NCBI GenBank assembly: GCA_023462275.1
Contig: JAEWYD010000129.1
Coordinates: 1-5,235 of the forward strand
Origin: Actinomycetes bacterium
Lineage (GTDB): Bacteria; Actinomycetota; Actinomycetes; Actinomycetales; Cellulomonadaceae
Length of the DNA: 5,235 bases
Direction of reading: 5' to 3'
Shown here: positions 1 through 4,846 of the stretch, one piece after another
Position numbering within the stretch: the first letter of the stretch is position 1
Layout: each line of letters begins with the position of its first letter
The notes under the pieces: model-generated
Told to the model about the DNA's origin: nothing
Seen by the model: the letters and a program-made list of their open reading frames with translations, nothing else
The model's database searches: none
Translations under genes and position numbers: made by a program

Positions 1-39
1 CGTCAGCGCCGCCCGCTACGCTCGACGCGACGACTGGGG

Positions 40-46
40 AGGGAGG
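40..46 (+). promoter_or_regulatory. Ribosome binding site for the HAD-IB gene
   Basis: AGGGAGG lies five bases before the GTG at 52, inside a purine-rich run from 36 to 47. It supports GTG as the start. The frame stays open upstream to the window edge, so the Shine-Dalgarno match and the position of the DLDKT motif (residues 9-13) decide the start. No promoter can be recognised in the 51 bases available. Confidence 0.7.
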
Positions 47-51
47 GTCCT

Positions 52-846
52 GTGGCGCGCGCGGCCGCGTTCTTCGACCTGGACAAGACGATCATCGCGA
101 CGTCGTCCGTCACCGCCTTCTCCAAGCCCTTCTTCGCCGGCGGCCTCATCACCCGCCGCGACGTCCTGCGCGCCGCGTACGCCCAGTTCCTCTTCCTGCT
201 CGGGCGCGCCGACGCCGACCAGACCGAGCGGCTCCGGCTGTTCCTCTCCTCGATGGTCAAGGGCTGGGACGTCGCGCAGGTCTCGCAGATCGTCACCGAG
301 ACGCTGCACCAGCACATCGAGCCGACCGTCTACGCGGAGGCGCTGTCGCTCATCGGCGAGCACCGGGCGGCCGGCCGCGACGTCGTGATCGTCTCCGCGT
401 CGGGGGCCGAGGTGGTGGAGCCCATCGCGCGCATGCTCGGCGCGGACCACGTGATCGCGACGCGCATGGAGATCGTCGACGGGCGGTACACCGGCGCCGT
501 CGCGCACTACAACTTCGGCCAGGCGAAGGCGGACGCCGTCGAGGAGCTGGCGCGCACGCGGGAGTACGACCTCGCCGCAAGCTACGCCTACTCCGACTCC
601 GAGACCGACGCCCCCATGCTCGACCTGGTGGGTCACGCCTTCGTCGTCAACCCCGACCGCGGCTTGCGCAAGCTCGCCGTCGAGCGCGGCTGGGAGCCGT
701 TGACGTTCGTGCGTCCGGTGGCCCTGCGGCCGTCCTTCCCGCCCCCGCAGCGCACCGTCCCCGTCGCGGTGCTCGTCGCGGTGGGCGCGGCAGCCCTGGT
801 GCTCCTCGTCCGGCGCCGACGCCGCCTGCGCCGGGCCAGCCGCTGA
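52..846 (+). CDS. HAD-IB family hydrolase (SerB/CicA-like phosphatase) with C-terminal membrane segment
   Basis: This 264-residue protein has all four haloacid-dehalogenase motifs: D9-L10-D11-K12-T13 (nucleophile D9, acid/base D11), S115 in IVSAS, K159 in GQAK, and the metal-binding D182 and D186 in SDSETD. The helical insert between motifs I and II (about residues 20-105) is a C1 cap, as in phosphoserine-phosphatase-like subfamily IB enzymes. The expected reaction is Mg2+-dependent hydrolysis of a phosphate monoester; the substrate cannot be read from the sequence. A proline-rich linker (about 222-235) leads to one hydrophobic stretch (236-253) and then R254-R258 and further arginines, so the protein is probably membrane-attached. 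From family knowledge, actinobacterial HAD-IB proteins of this type often sit beside ssd/tad pilus genes; that neighbourhood would lie left of the window. It converges with the hydrogenase across a 649-base gap. Start: GTG with a strong ribosome binding site. Confidence 0.9.
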   Translation: MARAAAFFDLDKTIIATSSVTAFSKPFFAGGLITRRDVLRAAYAQFLFLLGRADADQTERLRLFLSSMVKGWDVAQVSQIVTETLHQHIEPTVYAEALSLIGEHRAAGRDVVIVSASGAEVVEPIARMLGADHVIATRMEIVDGRYTGAVAHYNFGQAKADAVEELARTREYDLAASYAYSDSETDAPMLDLVGHAFVVNPDRGLRKLAVERGWEPLTFVRPVALRPSFPPPQRTVPVAVLVAVGAAALVLLVRRRRRLRRASR

Positions 847-851
847 GTCGT

Positions 852-885
852 CCCAGGATCGCCTGCCGAGACGGGTCGTCCTGGG
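852..885 (+). terminator. Weak inverted repeat after the HAD-IB gene
   Basis: CCCAGGA (852-858) pairs perfectly with TCCTGGG (879-885) over a 20-base loop, starting six bases after the stop codon. An overlapping alternative pairs CCGAG (866-870) with CTCGG (887-891). There is no T-tract directly after it, although TCTTTCG follows at 896-902. It could be an inefficient terminator or an mRNA 3'-end stabiliser. Confidence 0.3.
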
Positions 886-912
886 CCTCGGACGATCTTT
901 CGCCCGTTTGCG

Positions 913-1146
913 CAGGTCAGGGGCCCATCAGGGTGAACCTGGCCGGATCGCTTCCGCTTCCCGCGGCGCTGGCGTAGAAAGGAAGCACAACAGCACATCG
1001 ATGGATTCGAGAACCCACGCGCGACCAGTCCGCGAGAGGACCTGCCGACCGGGCTAGCCCGTAGCGGCACGATTCGAGCAGCGCCTGATACCTCGATTCC
1101 AGTGCTGTCGACGACGGCGTCCCATCAGGGACGCCGTCGTTCGTGT
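913..1146 (+). ncRNA. Candidate structured RNA or structured 3'UTR, terminator-ended
   Basis: There is no convincing gene here, but the stretch is dense in stems on the plus strand. CAGGT 913-917 pairs with ACCTG 937-941; GCTTCC 956-961 with GGAAGC 981-986; GGCGCTG 965-971 with CAGCGCC 1079-1085 (long range). GTCC 1028-1031 pairs with GGAC 1038-1041. TGCCG 1043-1047 pairs with CGGCA 1065-1069 around an inner CGGG-CTAG-CCCG hairpin (1050-1061). GATTCGAG 1071-1078 pairs with CTCGATTC 1092-1099 with one mismatch. A perfect terminator-like hairpin follows (1111-1140). Some of these pairings exclude one another. Around 981-1020 the base composition is clearly less GC-rich than in the neighbouring genes. 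I match it to no known RNA family and see no clear promoter, so it may equally be the long 3'UTR of the HAD-IB transcript. Confidence 0.25.
1111..1140 (+). terminator. Perfect 13-bp hairpin, likely intrinsic terminator
   Basis: ACGACGGCGTCCC (1111-1123) pairs without mismatch with GGGACGCCGTCGT (1128-1140) over an ATCA loop, followed by TCGTGT. The stem is strong but the U-tract is poor, which is usual in actinobacteria. The direction is probably plus, ending the HAD-IB transcript or a separate small RNA. The stem would also form on the minus strand. Confidence 0.6.
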
Positions 1147-1172
1147 AGGGCGTCCGACGGCGGCGCGCGACC

Positions 1173-1198
1173 GCTGCTTCGGTCGCCGAGCGCTGCCG
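1173..1198 (-). repeat. Inverted partial copy of the tandem repeat unit
   Basis: Read on the minus strand, this stretch contains GGCAGCGCTCGG then CGACCGAAGCAGC. That matches about positions 20-43 of the 53-bp unit at 1245-1403, with a one-base deletion and a one-base insertion. Facing the degenerate copy at 1205, it forms a 9-bp hairpin: AGCGCTGCC 1189-1197 with GGCAGCGCT 1205-1213 over a 7-base loop. Confidence 0.6.
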
Positions 1199-1204
1199 GG
1201 CGAC

Positions 1205-1244
1205 GGCAGCGCTGCCACCGAAGCAGCAGCGCTGGATGGTTGGC
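1205..1244 (+). repeat. Degenerate first copy of the 53-bp repeat
   Basis: It begins GGCAGCGCT and includes AAGCAGCAGCGCT, as the full units do, but it is only 40 bases long and its second half has diverged. It directly abuts the three well-conserved units, as expected for an older edge copy in a tandem array. Confidence 0.6.
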
Positions 1245-1403
1245 GGCAGCGCTCACGCCAAGCAGCAGCGCTCGGGCGACGAAGCACCGCGCTGAACGGC
1301 AGCGCTCACACCAGGCAGCAGCGCTCGGCCGACGAAGCACCGCGCCGGACGGCAGCGCTCGCGCCAGGCAGCAGCGCTCGGGCGACGAAGCACCGCGCCG
1401 AAG
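1245..1403 (+). repeat. Three tandem copies of a 53-bp unit
   Basis: The copies are 1245-1297, 1298-1350 and 1351-1403, each exactly 53 bases and each starting GGCAGCGCTC. They differ pairwise at four or five positions, about 91% identity. Each unit holds two AGCGCT palindromes 19 bases apart, within related sub-blocks (GCAGCGCTC...GCCA.GCA and GCAGCGCTCGG.CGACGAAGCA). The unit length is not a multiple of three, and the array lies between a plus-strand and a minus-strand stop with terminators on both sides, so it is non-coding. It is a minisatellite-like array; function unknown. Confidence 0.9.
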
Positions 1404-1421
1404 GCCCGCCACACGGCTCAC

Positions 1422-1460
1422 GACGAGGGCCCCGGCGCGCTGTGCGCCGGGGCCCTCGTC
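1422..1460 (-). terminator. Hydrogenase transcription terminator
   Basis: The arms at 1422-1438 and 1444-1460 are perfectly complementary over 17 base pairs (GACGAGGGCCCCGGCGC on the left) with a 5-base loop. It lies 35 bases downstream of the hydrogenase stop codon. No U-tract follows on the minus strand, as is common for actinobacterial I-shaped terminators. The stem works in both directions and could also block plus-strand transcription from the HAD-IB side. Confidence 0.8.
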
Positions 1461-1495
1461 ACGCGACTCGCGTCACGCCGTGCTCGTCCTCGCGA

Positions 1496-4400
1496 TCAGT
1501 CGCGGAACGGCGCGTACGACGTGTGGAGCAGGTGGTGCGCCCGCTCGGAGTTGGGCTCGCCGTAGTACTCGTCGTAGAGCCGGAGGATGTCCGGGTTCTC
1601 CTGCGACTTGCGGTACTTGGAGACCTTGTCGATGTCGACCAGCAGGCCCTGACGGGCGGCCATCTCGCCGACCTTCTCCGGCACCGGGTGACCGGCGCCG
1701 TTGATGCAGCCACCCGGGCAGGCCATGACCTCGATGAGGTCGTAGCCCAGGTCCTCGCCGGCCGCGAGGCGCTTGGCGAGCGGGGCGACGTTGTTCAGGC
1801 CGGAGATGACGGCGACGCGCACCGTCGTCTCGCCCGCGACGTAGGTGGCCTCCTTGATGCCCTCGAAGCCGCGGACCTCCTCGAAGTCGAGGTCGACGAC
1901 CGGCTCGCCGGTCAGCTTCTCGACGGCCATGCGGAGCGCGGCCTCGGCCACGCCGCCGGAGGCGCCGAAGAGCACGCCCGCGCCGGTGACCCGGCGGTAC
2001 GGCTCGTCGAACTCGGCCGGCTCGATGTCGCCCGGCTCGAGGCGCAGCATCTGCACCATCTCGAGGAACTCGGTCGTGGTGAGGACCGCGTCGACGTCGC
2101 GCAGGTCGTTCGGGGCGAACTCGGGCCGCGCGGCCTCGTACTTCTTGGCCATGCAGGGGACGATCGACACGACGTACAGGTCGTCGAGGCTCACGCCGGC
2201 CTTGCTGGCGAAGTGGTTCTTCACCGTCGTGCCCATCATCTGCTGCGGGGACTTGCAGCTCGACAGGTGCGGGATGAGCTCCGGGTACCGGCGCTCGACG
2301 AGGTTCACCCAACCGGGGCAGCAGGAGGTGAACTGCGGCATGACGCCGCCGGTCCCGACCCGACCGAGGAACTCGGTGGTCTCCTCCATGATCGTCAGGT
2401 CGGCGGCGAACGAGAAGTCGAACACCTTGTCGAACCCGACCTTGCGCATGAGGCCGGCGATGAACGACGACGCCTCCTCGACCGACAGGTTGTACTCGTC
2501 GGCGATGACGGTCCGGACGGCCGGGGCCACGAAGCCGACGACGAGCTTGCTCGGGTCGTTGATGGCGGTGAACACGTCGCCGCGCTCGCGCTTGTAGTCG
2601 AGCGCGCCGCACGGGCAGGCCCGCACGCACTGGCCGCAGGACACGCAGTCGGTCATCGACAGCGGCTCGCCGTTGTGGGTCCCGACCGTCAGGCGGCCCT
2701 CGTGGAACTGGTACGCCAGGACGCCGACGCCCTCGATCTCCGCGCACGCCGCGACGCAGCGCCCGCAGGAGATGCACTTGTTGTTGTCGCGGACGATGAA
2801 CGGGTGGTCCTCGACGATCGGGGTGTAGGGCCGGATGTGCAGCGGCGTCGCGAACTGCACGCCGTGCCCGGTCGCCTCGTTCCGCAGGGCGCAGTTGTTC
2901 TGCTTCGAGCAGCCGCACTTGAGGCAGCGGGCCGCCTCGGCCCGGGCCTGCTCCTCCGTGAGGCCCTTCTCGACCTCGACGAAGCTGTGGATGCGGTCGT
3001 CGACGGCGAGCGCGTTCATGCGCTCGCGCGCCAGCTTCGGGAAGTCGGCGAACTCGGCCTGCGGGAGGTCCTCCAGCGAGCCGCGGCTGCAGGCGTAGTC
3101 CTCGTCCGTCGGCCGCACGTACCCACGCGTCACGAACTCGTCGATCGCGAGCGCGGCACGCCGGCCGGCCGCGACGGCCTGGATGACGGTGGCCGGGCCG
3201 GTCACGCAGTCGCCGCCCGCGAAGATCTTGCTCTCGGAGGACTGCATGGTGTGGCCGTCGACGTCGATGTCGCCCCACTTGTTCAGGCGCACCGGGAGGT
3301 CGTTGTAGAGGAACCCGGTGTCCGTCGTCTGGCCGATGGCGCCGATGATGTAGTCCGCCGCGATGACGAAGTCGCTGCCCTCGACCATGACGGGGCGGCG
3401 GCGACCGGAGCGGTCGGGCTCGCCGAGCTCCATGCGGACGCAGTGCAGCTCCTTGCGGCCGTCGGCGCCGACGGTGACGCTCGTCGGCGCGGTGAGGAAG
3501 ACCATCTCGATCCCCTCGTGCAGCGCCTCCTCGACCTCGAACGGCTCGGCCGGCATCTCGTCGCGGGTGCGGCGGTAGACGAGCTTGACGTTCTTGGCGC
3601 CCTTGCGCAGCGCGGTGCGCGCGCAGTCGATGGCCGTGTTGCCGCCACCGATGACGACGACGGTCTCGCCCAGGTCGAGCTCGACGCCCTTGGTGACGTG
3701 GCGCAGGTAGTCGATGCCGAGCTCGACGCCCTCCAGGTGCTCGCCGTCGATCCGCATGGGGCTGGCGCGCCACGAGCCGATGGCCAGGTAGACGGCGTCG
3801 AAGTCGCGACGCAGGTCCTCCAGGCTGAGGTGCGTGCCGAGCGCCTTGCCGGTCACGATCTCGACGCCGATGGCCTGCATGAGGCCGATCTCCTCGTCGA
3901 GCGTGGCCTTGGGCAGGCGGTACTCGGGGATGCCGTACCGCAGCATGCCGCCCGCGTGGTCCTGCTTCTCGAACACGGTGACGGAGTGGCCGGCGATGGC
4001 GCTGTAGTAGGCGGTCGCCAGACCCGAGGGGCCGGCGCCGACGACGGCGATCCGCTTGCCCGTGGGCTCCGCGACGCGCGGCTTCCAGGGCTCGTCCTGC
4101 GCGCGGTCCCAGTCGGACGCGAAGCGCTTGACGTAGTTGATGGCGACGGGCTCGTCGACGAGGTTGCGACGACAGGCCGCCTCACAGGGGTGCGGGCACA
4201 CGCGGCCGCAGACCGATGGGAACGGGTTGCGGTTCTTGATGACGCGGACCGCGGCCTCGTAGTTCCCGTCAGCGACGTGGCTGAGGTACGTCTGGATGTC
4301 GATGTTCGCCGGGCACGTCTGCACGCAGGGCGCGACGCAGTCGGCGTTGTGGTCGCACAGCATCTGCTCGAGGCGGACCTTGCGGTAGTCCTCGAGGCGC

Positions 4401-4660
4401 TGCGAGTGCGTGGTGATCGTCATGCCCGCCTGGATGGGCGTGACGCACGCCTTGACGTCGCGGGGCTGGTCGGTGCCGACCTCCACGACGCAGAGTCCGC
4501 AGTTGCCGTTCGACCGCTCGAGGCGGATGTCGTGGCAGAGGGACGGGACCTCGATGCCCTCCATGACGAGCGACTGCAGGATCGTCAGGCCGCCGTACGC
4601 CTCGATCTCGCGGTTGTTCACCGTGACGGTGATGCGGTCGCTTTCGTTCAGCTCGCGCAA
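1496..4660 (-). CDS. hydA: Single-chain NAD(P)H-linked [FeFe] hydrogenase, group A (ferredoxin-GltD-HydA fusion)
   Basis: This 1054-residue cytoplasmic enzyme probably couples NAD(P)H oxidation to H2 formation, or the reverse. Domains in order: [2Fe-2S] ferredoxin (C42, C54, C57, C72); GltD/NfnB-type two-cluster domain (H104, C108, C112, C116; C151, C155, C159, C163); FAD Rossmann site GAGPSG (208-213); NAD(P)H site GGGNTA (338-343) with YRRTR (362-366), an arginine pattern that in GltD-like proteins fits NADP(H); closing FAD motif AGGD (481-484); a four-cysteine motif (C579, C582, C584, C590); 2[4Fe-4S] ferredoxin (C629/632/635/639 and C672/675/678/682); H-cluster domain. The H-cluster domain has TSCCPGW (778-784), VPCMAKKYE (834-842) and EVMACPGGCINGAGHP (977-992), giving cluster ligands C781, C836, C981 and C985. 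The proton-path residues E760, E763, C780 and S800 match Clostridium CpI E282-C299-S319 spacing. The small-subunit-like tail (about 1016-1054) is fused. It is far longer than a typical HydA because of the N-terminal diaphorase part. V834 replaces the usual Met of MPC. No hydEFG is nearby. The coenzyme and direction are inferred. Confidence 0.95.
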   Translation of the reverse strand: MRELNESDRITVTVNNREIEAYGGLTILQSLVMEGIEVPSLCHDIRLERSNGNCGLCVVEVGTDQPRDVKACVTPIQAGMTITTHSQRLEDYRKVRLEQMLCDHNADCVAPCVQTCPANIDIQTYLSHVADGNYEAAVRVIKNRNPFPSVCGRVCPHPCEAACRRNLVDEPVAINYVKRFASDWDRAQDEPWKPRVAEPTGKRIAVVGAGPSGLATAYYSAIAGHSVTVFEKQDHAGGMLRYGIPEYRLPKATLDEEIGLMQAIGVEIVTGKALGTHLSLEDLRRDFDAVYLAIGSWRASPMRIDGEHLEGVELGIDYLRHVTKGVELDLGETVVVIGGGNTAIDCARTALRKGAKNVKLVYRRTRDEMPAEPFEVEEALHEGIEMVFLTAPTSVTVGADGRKELHCVRMELGEPDRSGRRRPVMVEGSDFVIAADYIIGAIGQTTDTGFLYNDLPVRLNKWGDIDVDGHTMQSSESKIFAGGDCVTGPATVIQAVAAGRRAALAIDEFVTRGYVRPTDEDYACSRGSLEDLPQAEFADFPKLARERMNALAVDDRIHSFVEVEKGLTEEQARAEAARCLKCGCSKQNNCALRNEATGHGVQFATPLHIRPYTPIVEDHPFIVRDNNKCISCGRCVAACAEIEGVGVLAYQFHEGRLTVGTHNGEPLSMTDCVSCGQCVRACPCGALDYKRERGDVFTAINDPSKLVVGFVAPAVRTVIADEYNLSVEEASSFIAGLMRKVGFDKVFDFSFAADLTIMEETTEFLGRVGTGGVMPQFTSCCPGWVNLVERRYPELIPHLSSCKSPQQMMGTTVKNHFASKAGVSLDDLYVVSIVPCMAKKYEAARPEFAPNDLRDVDAVLTTTEFLEMVQMLRLEPGDIEPAEFDEPYRRVTGAGVLFGASGGVAEAALRMAVEKLTGEPVVDLDFEEVRGFEGIKEATYVAGETTVRVAVISGLNNVAPLAKRLAAGEDLGYDLIEVMACPGGCINGAGHPVPEKVGEMAARQGLLVDIDKVSKYRKSQENPDILRLYDEYYGEPNSERAHHLLHTSYAPFRD

Positions 4661-4670
4661 CTAGACCTCC
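4661..4670 (-). promoter_or_regulatory. Shine-Dalgarno that fixes the hydrogenase TTG start
   Basis: On the minus strand GGAGGT (4670-4665) is followed by CTAG and then TTG (4660-4658). The codon just before TTG in this frame is TAG, so no longer form of the protein is possible. The next usable start in frame is a GTG at residue 14, inside the first ferredoxin strand. The four-base spacing is tight, which together with TTG suggests modest translation initiation. Confidence 0.8.
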
Positions 4671-4719
4671 GTGTCCCGTGGTCCCGTGCGCGCTCATGGC
4701 GGCCCGAGAACCTTCGCCA

Positions 4720-4737
4720 CCCCTCTGCGCAGAGGGG
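4720..4737. promoter_or_regulatory. Perfect 18-bp palindrome in the hydrogenase leader
   Basis: CCCCTCTGCGCAGAGGGG is a perfect palindrome 59 bases upstream of the hydrogenase TTG start. As RNA it forms a hairpin that can extend to 4715-4740 (CGCC/GGCG outer arms with a two-base bulge). It may be an operator for a dimeric regulator, a 5'-leader hairpin, or the terminator of the upstream Fic-like gene. I recognise no known regulator site in it. Confidence 0.5.
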
Positions 4738-4740
4738 GCG

Positions 4741-4769
4741 TGCCTACGACGGCAACGCCTTCACGGTAA
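4741..4769 (-). promoter_or_regulatory. Candidate hydrogenase promoter (proximal)
   Basis: On the minus strand TTACCG (4769-4764) is separated by 17 bases from TAGGCA (4746-4741), a pattern close to actinobacterial housekeeping -10 boxes such as TAGGCT. Transcription would start near 4734, inside the 18-bp palindrome, giving a leader of about 75 bases. The -35 match is weak; this is a reading by eye only. Confidence 0.3.
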
Positions 4770-4773
4770 GGCG
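4756..4773. promoter_or_regulatory. Inverted repeat CGCCTT-N6-AAGGCG
   Basis: Perfect 6-bp arms (4756-4761 and 4768-4773) flank CACGGT. It overlaps the -35 box of the proximal promoter candidate, so it could be an operator. It could instead be a leader hairpin if transcription starts further upstream. Confidence 0.4.
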
Positions 4774-4802
4774 AGGAAAATCCCCGGAGGCTGGACTTCC
4801 GA

Positions 4803-4846
4803 CCCAGGTCAAATCACGTTCTGTGCCGTGTCAAAAGCCCAGGTCA
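4803..4846 (-). promoter_or_regulatory. Candidate distal promoter with direct repeats
   Basis: On the minus strand TTGACA (4834-4829) is a perfect -35 box, but the hexamer 17 bases on (TGACCT, 4811-4806) is a poor -10. TTTGAC occurs twice, 22 bases apart. TGACCTGGG also occurs twice (4846-4838 and 4811-4803), 35 bases apart, the first copy overlapping the stop codon of the Fic-like gene. An imperfect CACG-N8-CGTG dyad (4815-4830) lies between. This looks like a regulated region, but I cannot name a regulator. Confidence 0.3.

Noticed and set aside
16..636. 206-residue minus-strand open frame opposite the HAD-IB gene
   Set aside because: Antisense shadow caused by high GC content; the plus-strand frame carries all HAD motifs.
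1001..1057. Small ORF of 18 codons (MDSRTHARPVRERTCRPG) as a leader peptide
   Set aside because: The nearest purine-rich site (GGAAG at 981-985) is too far upstream, several codons are rare for this GC content (AGA, AGG, CGA), and there is no plus-strand gene downstream to attenuate. Its stop codon lies in a hairpin loop, which is curious but not enough.
1003..1099. tRNA T-arm-like GATTCGAG elements
   Set aside because: No acceptor or anticodon arms fit around them on either strand, and there is no CCA-type end.
1171..1403. CRISPR array
   Set aside because: The repeats are contiguous 53-bp units without unique spacers of constant size, and no cas gene is present.
1102..1704. Plus-strand 200-residue open frame through the repeats
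   Set aside because: It starts in the terminator hairpin, crosses the non-triplet repeat array and the hydrogenase terminator, and ends opposite the hydrogenase; low-complexity Ser/Arg/Ala composition.
1496..2340. Sensory or group B/C-type hydrogenase
   Set aside because: TSCCPGW with the proton-relay Cys780, the E760/E763/S800 path, the fused small-subunit-like tail and the absence of PAS or kinase domains all fit a group A catalytic enzyme.
1473..3773. 766-residue minus-strand open frame
   Set aside because: It is a shadow of the hydrogenase gene in another frame, rich in Arg and Gly with no domain motif; the 1496-4660 frame has every expected family motif.
2950..4660. Separate glutamate synthase small subunit gene
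   Set aside because: The GltD-like module is in one uninterrupted frame with the H-cluster domain; there is no stop, ribosome binding site or start between them, and no gltB.
4269..4697. Alternative ATG start at 4697 for the hydrogenase
   Set aside because: That ATG is in a different frame; in the hydrogenase frame a TAG directly precedes the TTG start.
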